Assembly: GCA_036346205.1 (NCBI GenBank)
Contig: JARFJB010000106.1
Location: forward strand, 177,501-241,500
Direction: 5' to 3'
DNA length: 64,000 bases
DNA from: Vesta saturnalis
Taxonomy: Eukaryota > Arthropoda > Insecta > Coleoptera > Lampyridae
Shown here: positions 25,641-35,985 of the stretch, piece by piece
Layout of the letters: each line of letters starts with the position of its first letter
Numbering within the stretch: position 1 is the first letter of the stretch
Made by a program: the position numbers and the translations under genes
Notes under the pieces: model-generated
The model's database searches: none
What the model saw: only the letters and a program-made list of their open reading frames with translations
What the model was told of the DNA's origin: nothing

Positions 25641-26422
25641 ACGCACACTCATACCCACACGCACACGCACACGCACATGCACACGGACACGCACACGCAC
25701 TCGCACACCCACACGCACACTCACGTACACCCACACGGACACGCACATGCACACACACACGCACACGCACACCCACGCACAAGCACACGCACACGCACAC
25801 GCACACGCACACTCACTGCCACACGAGCACGTAGTTGCAAACGCACACGCACACGCCCACACACACACACACACACATGTTCACGAGTGCACGCATACAC
25901 TCCCGCATACTTACTCGCACACGTACACGCGCACGTATACACACACTAACACACACACTCAAACGCACACGAATACACACAAAGACACACACTAACACGC
26001 ACTCGTACAGTCACCCAACCACGAAAACGCACGAAACCAAGCAGGAACGAGCGCTCATACCCACTCCTTGACGAGTACACGAGCACGTACACGTACATGC
26101 ACCCGCATACGCACCCGCACTCGCACACGCACACATACGCGCGTGCGCACATGCACGCACACGCGCACACGCACACATGCACGCACACGCACACGCACAC
26201 ACACACAAGCACGCGCACACGCATACACGCACAAACACTCACACTCATACGCACATACACACGTAAACGCACACACACGCACACGCACACTCACGCACAC
26301 GTACGCACACAGGTACACGTACGCGTACGCGCGCGCGCAAGTACATGTTCACAAGTACACGTTCACGCACTCGCATTTACATATGCACACACCCACTCAC
26401 CCACACACACCACACACACATA

Positions 26423-26457
<35 letters not shown>

Positions 26458-27260
26458 GCGCGCGCACACGTTCACGAGAATAGACATTCACGCGCACGCT
26501 CTCGCACACGGACACGGACAGGCACCGATCCACGAACGCACACGCACAAGCACATGCACACGCACACCCGCACGAAAACTCACGAAACCAACCAGGCACG
26601 AGCGGCCATACGCACATCTTGACGAGTACATGCACAAGTACACGTACACATACTCGCACACGCACCTGCACACGCATACGCACGCGCACACACACACGCT
26701 TACGCACACGTACACTCACACGCAAACGCAAACGCACACGCACATGTACACGCACACGCACACGTGCACGGACTCGCACACGCACACGCATCCTTACACG
26801 CACACACGCACATACACAGACGCACAAGCACGCGCATGCGCACATACACGCACACGCAGACGTACACGTACACGCACAAGCATATGCACACTTATACGCA
26901 CACTAACACGCACACGCATTTGCACACGCATTTGCACACGCACGTGCATTCGCACATGCTCACGCACACCCACACGTACCCGCACAAGCAGACGCATACA
27001 CCCACGCAATCACGCACGCACGCACATACGCACACTCTCCCGGACACGCACACGCACACACAGGCCCATGCATACGCACAAGTTCACGTAAACGCACACG
27101 TACACTCACACGCACACGCACACGAACACGCACACTCATACGCACCTACACACGCATTTGCACACGCACATGCACACGCGAACGCAGACCCACACTTACA
27201 GGCACACGCAGACGCACACACCCACGCAATATCGCAACCACGCACACACGCACATGCACA

Positions 27261-27412
<152 letters not shown>

Positions 27413-27445
27413 CACACTCACACTCACACACGCACACGCACATAT

Positions 27446-30212
27446 CTTGGCCCATCTTGCCTAAACATTGTAAAATGAGGTAATATACTTATACATGTGT
27501 ATGAATGTTGGAAGGTAAAAGTTATATTCGTTCCAGACGTTTCGAAGTAAACTTCAATAGCTTAATACCGTAATAATTATTAAAAACTTAATATAAGTTT
27601 ATGAAAATAGAAAATTGTGAAATCTATGTAGTAAAATACTGCTTGTACACAATACGAAGAAATAAGAGAGTATAATTATATTTTGTTTTTGTTTACTAAT
27701 AGAATGTATACAAGCATTTACATATAAAAGTGAACCTAAAAAAATCAGTTGTTCAAATATACGCAAATTTTATACAGAAAAATAGTAATAACCATTTTTT
27801 ATTGAAAAACACATAAAAATTTGGTACTATGAAGCCTTTGATATTTGCATAAAACATTACTATCGTTAAAGTTCAATAACATGTCTAAGTTTAGAAAAAT
27901 AACAAACTAAAATAAATAATACTACTTTATGGAACATAAAAATATATTTATATTATTGTATTAAAGAATGGATGATTAATAAACCAGTAAGTAGTGATAT
28001 TTAAGAGAATTGTAAATCGCACAATACGTATATATGCAAAGCGGGTAGATTGAAAACTGTATGTGTGGTTTACAACGATGGCGTGAGATAAACCCTGGAA
28101 AAGCCGTAAATGATAAGAATATGAAACAAAGATGAACTAACTGTTATACACTTTATTACGTTTTATATTTTCTTCAGTAGACTTATCTATGGAGGAAATT
28201 GATATAGACGCTTTTGAAATCGGGCTAAACTTTTAAAACTTCACTAACTATGTTATTAGGACTACTTATGAAGAGTGATTCAAATTATCTTTCGGAAATG
28301 GGGCGTTCATTCCGAAAAGTACCGAGAAATTGAGAGTGACCGGTCACTGCATGGTGTGAAATGCGAGTAGCGCGAGCAAAAGAAGCTAAGCATTTATCCT
28401 AAAGTTACTGAACTCCATTGATATAAGATAACAACGTACTATGAACTACTACCCTATTTATCTTTCGGTAGGATTGGCCCTTAGATAGGACATCTTAGTA
28501 CATACTGTACAAATTTTTCAATGATGTTTTGAATCCCACCTTCCTTCGTAGTTAGAACCATTAGAAAGTATCTATGAGAAATTGTATTAGGAGTTTGCTA
28601 AAATGATCACATATGACTAGAATTTGAGTAGTCCTACTAAATCAAAGCTAACATGTTACCATGGACGACAAGCAGCTTCTCAAGTTCCTGTTGAATACGC
28701 AAACTCACGAACATATTTGGAAACGCATTTTTAATGTACATATAAAGGATATCATTTTCCATGTTGATTATGTATGTGTGCTTTACTCTCCACTTTTGAC
28801 ATATTGCAGTGCAATGTTGCAACGGTCGCATGCGGAGTCGCTAAATTCACTTACTAACATCGCAACATATCGGTAATACTTTCTGTCAGATATGTTTTAG
28901 GATAGGGAACATTATTATATTTTTGAACTTTCAATCATAGAAATCCATTGGTGCCCTCCACAAATAATTCACCAGTAGCCACAAGAGAAAAAATTAAATT
29001 CAGGAATCTACAAAAATCTATCCATACAATGTAACTAAAAAAGATTGTAAGTTAAGGATAAAATTATAATGTGTAACCTAAGAAAATATACTGCTACCGT
29101 TGTCCGAAAGAAGCCAAAACTGAAAATATCTGTCCAAACTGTGGAAAGTCTTCAGTCAGCGTTCTTAGGAGATCGAGTTTAAATCACAGTTTCCAATGTC
29201 TCTACGTAACCAATACAGGCTACTTTAAACTTCGTCTGTGAGCTTTGCAGGTACAGATTTTAGGATTGTTGGATTTAGGATGAATTGAAGGACTGTGTCC
29301 AATATGCAATCGTGCGGAATTTTATGAACTCTCGAGGTGCCCACTAAATTGAAAGCTGGAGTTAAATTGATCGAAGTGCTCATACCTGAAATATACTATA
29401 GTTTGGCATGAGAGTGGAATTTCTTGAAGGGTATTAGCATTGACCAGTTGAAGGAATGGTGTCTTTGAGACAGACTTCTAGCTACCAATACTGTTGAACA
29501 TCTACAGAACCAATCGCATTTGAGGGAAGTTAAGAGGCATCATCTGCAGTTGCCAGTAAACCGCAATAAAGCAATGTCATGAAGCGATTGCTAACCACGT
29601 TGGCACCCATGATACAACGGTGTTGCAGCTTAACTCATTAAACGTAGAAATGTCTCTGATAAACACTATTTAATATTGACGTTATGTCGGCTTTTTGGCA
29701 AATCCAAATGGACTTTCAGTACATGTGTTTCACAACCTTGCATTACTTTTTATATTTAGCTTAACCCCTGAAATGTAGAAATAGATCGATTATGAATTAA
29801 AGAAAATGTATAAATTAAGAGTTGTAGAAAAGTTAAACATAATACCTTGTTTTGCTCTCTATTTTTAGTGAGCAAAGCGGGTGTTTGATTTCTGGTAGGC
29901 AAAATTCGTTGATAGGTTACTATGCCTACGGTTACTATGAAAATCATACTATACCTGTTTTGACCTTTCGCCATAATTGCACTTACACAATACCAAACAG
30001 TTAGTGTATTAAATTTCGTGTAATTCTTAAAACGCATCATGTACTATTGTTACACATTTAATGAAACTATTGGCTGAGATTCTTGGCCACTACCTTACTC
30101 AGTTTTTACGTCGTCATTTTTGACGGAATGTGTACGTCATTGTAATATACAAGATGACATCGGTGCATCTTCAATAATTAATTGATATGATTGTGGAAAA
30201 AATTATGTTTAG
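27446..30212. other. Gene-poor DNA; possible LINE scrap at 29090-29600
   Basis: No intact gene is seen. On the plus strand near 29287-29340 a frame reads C-P-I-C-N-R-A-E-F-Y-E-L-S-R-C-P, like the zinc-knuckle end of a LINE ORF2. Flanking frames hold only scraps. The assignment is weak. Confidence 0.35.
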
Positions 30213-30214
30213 CA

Positions 30215-30330
30215 ATCTGGACCAAAGGCGCTCGTGCTCCTCTCGCTCTAGATGAAACACTCGCTCGCTGCGCTCGTTCGTGTGTTGAAATCTAGAGATC
30301 GAGAGTAAATAGCGCCTTTGCTCAGTTGTA
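30215..30330. repeat. Imperfect hairpin (about 45-50 bp arms) upstream of the OBP gene
   Basis: CCAAAGGCGCTCG...CTCTCGCTCTAGAT on the left pairs with ATCTAGAGATCGAGAG...AGCGCCTTTG on the right, with a loop rich in CGCTCG. Only the right half recurs in front of the second OBP gene (63297 onward). The left half was therefore lost there or the hairpin arose at this copy. Confidence 0.6.
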
Positions 30331-30765
30331 CTAAAATTAAGAATTTCCAGTTTTATGGAACAAATTATTTAAAATGTTTATAACTTGTTCTTCGCAAATA
30401 CGCTGATTACCGAAATCAAAACTTTCAACTAAAAGTTCAATATGGCTGAAGGTTTGTTAATTTACATATCTTTATTTAATGGAGATACACGAAATTTGTT
30501 CCCTAAAGCTACACATGCTCTAATATTACTTGTAATGTCAATACTTGAATTTTCCACTATCATAGTACATTAAAATTGTTTTCAATTAAAAAAAAGATAC
30601 CTTTTCAAAGATTAAAATTCTGTTTTTGTTAAGCACACTTTATTCAACCACAAACAAGCCAAATATTGGAATATTCAAATCTACTAGTTTCATTACCTAG
30701 TGTTTATAATTGTGCAAAGGCCAAACGTGTTTAATTATTTTCCCATGGAATTTTTATCGTCACTG

Positions 30766-30773
30766 CATAAGTA
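30766..30773 (+). promoter_or_regulatory. Decayed TATA box of the disrupted OBP gene
   Basis: CATAAGTA lies 66 bp before the start codon, exactly where the paralogue has TATAAATA (63778-63785). Two substitutions break the consensus. Confidence 0.5.
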
Positions 30774-30831
30774 TCCATGCCACCATGTGTTTTGACTTTA
30801 TAATTTAGCGCACTTTGTCACAATACAGAAC

Positions 30832-30946
30832 ATGAGAGCTTTTCTACTGATGCCTCTGCTAGCTTTCATGGCAACATCCCAAAGGGTAAGAAATTCATTA
30901 TATTATCAAAATAAGTGTAAATTAACATAAACATTTAGATGCCAGA
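30832..30946 (+). pseudogene. OBP gene copy A: exon 1, intron and first bases of exon 2
   Basis: Exon 1 (30832-30885) encodes an 18-residue signal peptide beginning M-R-A-F-L-L-M-P-L-L-A-F-M, followed by the donor GTAAG at 30886. The intron is 53 bp and ends TTTAG at 30938; the junction is phase 0. Exon 2 starts at 30939 but after eight bases meets the inserted element at 30947 and resumes at 43760. Insect OBPs are small secreted helical proteins that carry hydrophobic ligands in sensillar lymph or other fluids. With 12.8 kb inside exon 2 this copy cannot make the normal product, unless the whole insert were spliced out. Confidence 0.8.
30941..30946 (+). repeat. Left 6-bp target site duplication
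   Basis: GCCAGA here and again at 43760-43765 directly flank the element. The unfilled paralogous site at 63951-63956 reads GTCAGA. Six-base duplications are the Polinton/Maverick standard. Confidence 0.85.
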
Positions 30947-30976
30947 AGTAGATATACTATGTCACTTCTAGCTCAC
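30947..30976 (+). repeat. Terminal inverted repeat, left end
   Basis: It aligns with the reverse complement of 43729-43759 with six or seven differences including one single-base gap. The perfect parts are AGTAGA, CTATG, TCACTTCTA and CTCAC. Confidence 0.8.
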
Positions 30977-31009
30977 GTCGTCTATAGTAAAGCAATTTCG
31001 TTTCAGAGG

Positions 31010-32928
31010 TCAAGGTCATCACATTGCATACGTCCAAGTACATGATTTTTCGTGGTCAAGGTCATCATACACATTATCTGCATAAAAAAAATATTCCTCA
31101 AGGTCACTGAAGTAACTAGATTTGAAAAAGGCACTAGAAAAGTTACTAGATTGGTTGTCAAGGTCATTGGCGTCCCCGTACGGATTCTTCTATTCAAGGT
31201 CACGTGGTAGGAAATGGTCGCTCCCATTGCCAAGGTTCTTAAAGTACACACATCCCGCTTCAAAGTCGTCTTAGGATTTCATGGTTATGTATAGGGATCA
31301 ACCTCATTTGTCAAGGTCACACGTTCAGGATTCAATTGGGGGTATATAGGAGGATGCTCTTCAAGGTCACCAATACTACCCCACCACTAACCCACTTTTG
31401 ATAATAATAATAATTCACCTTCCCGTACCTAAAGGTCAATGGTTTTCAAGGTTATCTTGTACATTACCTGTATCAAGGTATATTACTCAAGGTAAAGGTC
31501 ATTGAAGCAACCAGAAAAGTGACTTGACTGATTTTCAAGGTCATTTGCTCCCCTGCATATTGTCTACATCAAGGTCAATGGTTTTTAAGATCATATTACA
31601 CATTGCCTCCATGTATTCCTCAAGGACATCACATGGTCTATGACAAACTACAAAGCTTTTCAAGGTCACGTTCCCTGCATCAGTCTTCAAGGCCAGGAAA
31701 TGGTTAAGGTCACCAATCTATCCTCTGGCTAAGTATTAATATGACAGGAAATTTTCAAGGTCACGCCCCATCAATTCCAGGAAGTTTATTGACCTCTATC
31801 TCAAGTCCTGAGGTGTTATTACAATTTTCAAGGTCAGGGGTATTAAATAGACTTTCCAGGTTATGGGGGATTCCACTTTTTAGGGTGAAGGTCACCAATT
31901 CTTGCCTGAGTCAAGTTAGTTATTACAAATATCCTCAGAGTCATCCGCTGGGTTATGGGATTACATATTATTGTCTGCTAATAGTCAAAGTTCATAGACC
32001 TCTTCAAGGTTATCGGTTTCTAGGTCGCGTCTCCCAGCAAAGTTCATTAGCCTCTGCGGTTAAGGTCAAAAAGGCTTTGCGTAGGATGTTTCAAGCACCT
32101 CAAGGTCAAAGGTTATTCAAAGTTCTTGTATTGACCAAATTGTAATGAAAGGGTTATGATTACGTGGCCTCATACTACAAGGCCACGTTCCCTGTATCAG
32201 TCTTAAAGGTCAGGAAATGGTCAAGGTCAACAATCAATTCTCTAGCTAAGTGTTAATTTGACAGAAATCTTCAAGGTCACGCCCCCAATTCCAGGAAGTT
32301 AATTGACCTCTGTCTCAAGCCCTGAGGTGTTGTCTATGCATGTTTCAAGGTCATCAAGCAATTCTTGGAAGTTTACTTTGGTCACGTCTCCCCATCAAAG
32401 TGCCCTCAAGTGGTTCTGTTCCCCAAAACAGGTAGCCTTTTCCTAAAACAGGTAGCCGTTTCCTAAAAACAGGTAGCCGTTTCCTAAAACAGGGGGGCCG
32501 TTTTCCAAAACAGATAGCTGTTTTTCAACACAGGTAGCCGTTTCCCCCCATTTCAAGGTGACGCCTTTGATAAAAGAACAAAGGAGATTTATTGTTCTGA
32601 CCGAATTACAATTCCTAAAAGTAGATTATCTAGCTACCCCCACCATTTGAAGCTCAATTATGAGAAATCAACTTTCAGGAACAAAGACGATCCATTGTTC
32701 AAACCGACGCTTCAAAGTCTATGCTTATAAATTTCAAGGTCACACTTCTGATAAAAGAGCAAAGGTGATCCATTGTTTTGGCTGAGTCATAATTTATAAA
32801 AATAGATTGTTATCTAGATACCCCCCACCTTTTTCAGGCTCAATAGAGAGAAATCAATTTTTAAGAACAAAGGCGATCCATTGTTCAAGCCGACGCTTTA
32901 AAATCAATGCTTATAATTTTCAAGGTCA
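31010..32928 (+). promoter_or_regulatory. Array of TCAAGGTCA sites, left arm
   Basis: About 18 exact copies of TCAAGGTCA lie on the plus strand between 31010 and 32928, plus many one-base variants (TAAAGGTCA, TTAAGGTCA, TGAAGGTCA, TCAAGGCCA, TCAAGGTTA). All exact copies have the same orientation, pointing into the element. The nonamer is the established extended half-site of monomer-binding nuclear receptors (FTZ-F1/SF-1, ERR). The DNA between copies is only loosely repetitive, so this is not a simple tandem repeat. Actual receptor binding is inference. Confidence 0.7.
32405..32550 (+). repeat. 20-bp tandem repeat (AACAGGTAGCCGTTTCCTAA), left arm
   Basis: About six imperfect units of roughly 20 bp. 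The mirror array is at 42860-42990. It separates the receptor-site array from the 180-bp repeats. Confidence 0.8.
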
Positions 32929-33020
32929 CACCTCTGAGAAAAGAACAAAGGGTATCCATTGTTCCGGCCGAGTTATAATTTCTAGAAATAGATTGTTATC
33001 TAAATTCCCCCACCTTTTTT
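32550..33020 (+). repeat. About 180-bp tandem repeat, left arm
   Basis: Three units beginning near 32556, 32735 and 32920. Each starts with a TCAAGGTSAC site, then GATAAAAGAACAAAGG, ATCCATTGTTC, and a TAGATTGTTATCTAG block before a CCCCCACC tract. The mirror copies lie at 42348-42860. Confidence 0.75.
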
Positions 33021-33033
33021 AGGTCGGTCCAAG

Positions 33034-33430
33034 ATGAAGAATGGTGGAAGTTTATTGCATGTACGGAAAACAATAGCTAAAGAAATGAAAGCTAACGGAG
33101 ATTTCACCGACACAATAAAGTCAGCACTGTCAACGGCAAAACGTGTAGTAAAAAAGTTGGGGGAAAGAAAAACATTAAGGTTCCTAGAGTAATTCCCTTA
33201 CCTAAACAAGGAGTTTTACCATTTCTTATTCTGTTATTTGCAGGATTATCAGCAATCGGTACTTTAGCTGGTGGCGCATCGGGAATTGTCAAAGCAGTCA
33301 ATGATGCAAGAAACGCCAAAAAATTGCAAGAAGAGACATCGCCCCATAATCGCACGATGGAATCGATCGCTGGTGGCGCACTTTATCTAAAACCATACAA
33401 ATCTGTCGGTGGTGCATTATACATAAAACC
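33034..33430 (+). pseudogene. Basic minor capsid-like protein, left arm copy
   Basis: A lysine-rich amino part starting at ATG 33034 is followed, after a frame change near 33160, by a glycine/alanine-rich hydrophobic segment (L-P-F-L-I-L-L-F-A-G-L-S-A-I-G). The end is a conserved H-N-R-T-M-E-S-I and L-Y-L-K-P-Y tail. This layout is what I know from small proteins of arthropod Polinton-like elements, compared by others to adenovirus core/minor capsid proteins. The first 30 or so residues of the right-arm copy are missing here because of the 1.6-kb deletion. It sits immediately upstream of the protease. Non-functional through frameshift. Confidence 0.6.
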
Positions 33431-33830
33431 GTTTCCAACAAACTGAGTAGATTACCCGAAAGAGCGTTAACAGGTATTGGTTTAAGGAAATACACAAAAG
33501 ATGTACCATACTTTAGGGGTATTTTTATGAGAGATAGCCTGCCTAAATTACCATAGAAAGAATCTGGAATTATCAACTTAGATAGTCAAAGCGAACCAGG
33601 TACACATTGGGTTTGATACAAAAAGCGTGGTAAAAAGGTATGGTATTACGATTGTTTCGGTAATATTCGACCACCAGTTGAAGTGATTGACTACTTTCGG
33701 GGATGTAAAATTTATTGTAATTACAATCAAAATCAGGAATGTATTAGCATTATTTGTGGGCACCTATGCCTACAATTTCTATATAAATAATCGATACAAC
33801 CTTAAATTTTCTCAGTTATGTCAATAACAT
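33425..33830 (+). pseudogene. Adenain-like cysteine protease, left arm copy
   Basis: The sequence parallels the right-arm protease (39934-40362). The G-T-H-W-V region that supplies the catalytic histidine is visible near 33600-33616, then a D-C-F-G-N motif. In another frame, the catalytic-cysteine region (I-C-G-H-L-C-L) lies near 33745-33770. In-frame stops occur where tryptophan or cysteine codons should be (for example TAG near 33554 and TGA near 33617). It is broken. The family processes capsid proteins in adenoviruses and Polintons. Confidence 0.65.
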
Positions 33831-34510
33831 TCAGTTTGGAAGGTGTTGGAAACATAGATAGAAGAAACATCTATTCACCGATAGAGCTAGATTTGGAGAA
33901 AAAATACGTTGTTGGATTGGTGGGATTTTACGGGTGCAACAGCACTAGAAACATTTATACGGGCAACGATAGATTTTATTTTAGAAGAAATTCATCTCAT
34001 TTGCGAGTGATTAATGTTCCACACGGTGCCTATAAGTTAGATGAAATTACTTGAAATCGAAGATACCCACAGAAAAATTTTTCATTAGGGCAAACAACAA
34101 TACGCTTACGTGTGAGATAAACAATTTCTTTGAGATCGATTTTACTAAAGAGAGTAGCATTGGCCGCATGCTCGGTTTTGAGCCTAAAATATTAGAAGCA
34201 AATATTTTACATACATCCGCGTTAGATATCCAATTAATTAAACACACCAATCTACATGTAGAGTGCAACATTATAAAGGGATCTTTTTGAAACGGTAAAC
34301 CTGCAAAGGTAATATATGAAATTGACGTTTCCGTCCCCTCGGGATATCGTTTGGATAAAATTCCAACCAATACTCAATATTTAGAAGTAAACACAGACAT
34401 AATAAGTAATATAACAATCAAATTGACAAATTAAAAGGGAGAGTTAATAGACTTTGGTGAAAGTGAACCATTCACGGTACGCTTAGAACTGAAAGAACAT
34501 GGGTCTGCGA
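33818..34510 (+). pseudogene. Candidate penton-like capsid protein, left arm copy
   Basis: It opens at ATG 33818 with the family start S-I-T-F-S-L-E-G-V-G-N and keeps motifs such as F-Y-G-C-N-S and F-T-K-E-S-S-I-G. A short deletion at about 34050 shifts the frame (frames 33818-34054 and 34051-34290), and a TGA at 34288-34290 ends the second piece. Coding-like sequence goes on to about 34510. I know this protein from arthropod Polinton-like elements, between the protease and the capsid gene. The penton role is inferred from position only. The same TGA is present in the right-arm copy. Confidence 0.6.
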
Positions 34511-34666
34511 ATTAATCATAGGACAATTCCATCTTCATACAAAAGACTTCATCCCAATAAACCCTCGTTGCAGTTAACATCTGCAGAGAAATACTTTTTA
34601 ACATCAATTGGATTGGAAGTTATGATTCACCAAACCATTAAACATGTTTCAAAACGTACATTTTAG
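34499..34666 (+). CDS. Small overlapping Polinton-type gene, 55 codons
   Basis: An intact frame from ATG 34499 to TAG 34666. Its start overlaps the end of the penton-like frame by a few bases, and its end overlaps the first codons of a capsid-gene start (ATG near 34646, F-Q-N-V-H-F). The protein begins M-G-L-R-I-N-H-R and has a H-P-N-K-P-S-L motif that I associate with a short conserved protein at this position in related elements. The close overlaps are typical of compact viral genomes. In the right arm the start codon is lost and the middle is deleted. Its function is unknown. Confidence 0.5.
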   Translation: MGLRINHRTIPSSYKRLHPNKPSLQLTSAEKYFLTSIGLEVMIHQTIKHVSKRTF

Positions 34667-35455
34667 CGATGCATGAACCTTCCAGTAATATATGGTAAAT
34701 AATTAGTTTAGATGAAGAATAAAATATTAATGTATCTCTAAGAAATGTTAAATAAATTTGTAATGTGTAAGAGTCCTTGAAAGTGTATGAAGTTTACTTG
34801 TTTAATGTTTATCTCTTTTGCACAATATGTTCTGCTTACACACATCGCAACCTGAAGTTATTGTATCGCTTTGTCGAAGTCCTCTGAATGCATATGTATT
34901 CATCTAAAATATGTAGTGCGGAAAAAGTCAATGTTTTATTGACCAATGGGTTTTCTTTGTTAATAATGCATTTGCATTTTTAAAAATTTGTAGGAATGTA
35001 TAAAAAATGTAATATTCAAGCTAATAGGGATTTTCTTTGTATAAAACACACAATGCATTCTTTAAAAACTATTTTTAATAATTTTAACAATAAAGCTTCC
35101 CAAAACTACATTGCGTAATTAGTAATATAATAATTAACAGACTTTAATGAAAATGTGTTATGAAAAAAAAGGTTTCGCTATAAATAACTATATGTACAAT
35201 GAATTTTGCTTTATACAGACGATAGGTTTGCATTCAAAAGTGTGCATGTAATTTAAAAAATGCAATATGTAATGTGAACAAGTGATATTCTTTGTATAAC
35301 AATTAAAATATTTATAGTGATAGATTTGCCTTCTTGAAAAATTTAGATGAATTTAAAAAACTGTAATGTAATATATGTGTAGTAATTAAGCTTTTCAAAG
35401 GCATAATTAATAACAATTAATTTAAAGCGGTACGCTTGCATAGGTTTGAGAAGAA
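34667..35455 (+). other. AT-rich spacer within the left arm
   Basis: No gene. The inverted counterpart is 38420-39180. The start of a capsid gene just before it (about 34640) and the one after it (35538) are similar together with their upstream 100 bp, so the spacer sits inside a duplication of about 0.9 kb. Confidence 0.55.
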
Positions 35456-35460
35456 ATTCA

Positions 35461-35468
35461 TATAAAAG
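35461..35468 (+). promoter_or_regulatory. TATA box of the capsid gene, left arm
   Basis: TATAAAAG lies 70 bp before ATG 35538. The inverted counterpart (CTTTTATA) is at 38399-38406, at the same distance from the capsid ATG of the right arm. The conservation in both arms supports a promoter. Confidence 0.5.
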
Positions 35469-35537
35469 ACATCATCCCTATAGTAAATCTTTAATTGGTC
35501 ATCAACCCTCACTGTGGTTAACATCTACACAGACACA

Positions 35538-35846
35538 ATGACCGAATCATTAAACGTCTTTCAAAACGTACATTTTGATGATGCTATAACTAAATCGGAT
35601 ATTCACACCTATCTTTCGTATGGCTCTTCCAAGTATGGACCTTCCGAAGAAATACGCATTTTAATTCAAAGTCAGGATCTAATTACAGCTACTTATGATA
35701 GTTTTCTGCACATAGAAGGTAAGCTGAAAAAAGAAGATGAAGGAAAATCACGCAACTTAACCAATAATTTCCCCAACTTCTTTTTCGGAGATATTCGTTA
35801 TGAGTTAGGCGTCAAAGAGTGGACGTTTGCCGAAATCCCGGCATAA
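35538..35846 (+). pseudogene. Double-jelly-roll major capsid protein, N-terminal part (left arm)
   Basis: From ATG 35538 the frame has the signature F-Q-N-V-H-F-D-D-A, then S-D-I-H-T-Y, then S-S-K-Y-G-P-S-E-E-I-R-I, then Q-D-L, an F-L-H-I-E-G strand and I-R-Y-E-L. These are motifs I know from the DJR capsid proteins of arthropod Polinton-like elements. After about 95 residues the sequence crosses the palindrome junction and runs into the opposite-strand copy, so the rest of the capsid protein (several hundred residues) is absent. It is truncated by the fold-back junction, not by an ordinary mutation. Confidence 0.7.
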
Positions 35847-35848
35847 GT
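35697..35848 (+). other. Loop (turn-around) of the palindrome
   Basis: About 150 bp present once, as the continuation of the left-arm capsid gene. On both sides of it the sequence GCTACTTATG / CATAAGTAGC is the last shared point. A loop made of one strand's extra sequence is what fold-back priming would leave. Confidence 0.7.
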
Positions 35849-35852
35849 AGCT

Positions 35853-35985
35853 GTAATTAGATCCTGACATTGAACTAAAATGCGTATTTCTTCGGAAGGT
35901 CCATACTTAGAAGAGCCATACGGAAGATAGGTGTGAATATCTGATTTAATTATAGCATCATCAAAATGTACGTTTTGAAAGATGT
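35853..35985 (-). pseudogene. Double-jelly-roll capsid protein, N-terminal part (right arm, split)
   Basis: On the minus strand the same capsid signature (F-Q-N-V-H-F-D-D-A, S-D-I-H-T-Y, G-P-S-E-E-I-R-I) is present. Its first four codons, with the start codon, lie at 38317-38330, beyond the piggyBac insertion. The piggyBac target TTAA falls right after codon four. The copy ends at the palindrome loop. Confidence 0.65.

Larger units (their letters stand above)
30292..30946 (+). repeat. Segmental duplication, copy A (5' part of OBP gene)
   Basis: This stretch matches 63297-63956 in direct orientation across promoter, signal-peptide exon, 53-bp intron and the first bases of exon 2. The homology then continues at 43760 beyond the inserted element. 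The two copies differ at scattered sites, including in the TATA-like region. Start codon, exon end, intron length and splice signals are conserved. Confidence 0.85.
30947..35696 (+). repeat. Left arm of the large palindrome
   Basis: It pairs with the right arm (35849-43759, minus the piggyBac insert and about 1.6 kb found only on the right). The last matching bases before the loop are GCTACTTATG (about 35687-35696). In the stretch I aligned closely (62 bp in the capsid gene) 4 bases differ, so the arms have diverged by roughly 5-10%. Confidence 0.8.

Noticed and set aside
31741..32145. A 134-codon frame inside the left receptor-site array
   Set aside because: It is built from array sequence, has no counterpart in the right arm, and shows no domain.
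31010..32400. The TCAAGGTCA array as a CRISPR-like or simple tandem repeat array
   Set aside because: Spacing is irregular, the unit conserved is only 9 bp, and the context is eukaryotic.
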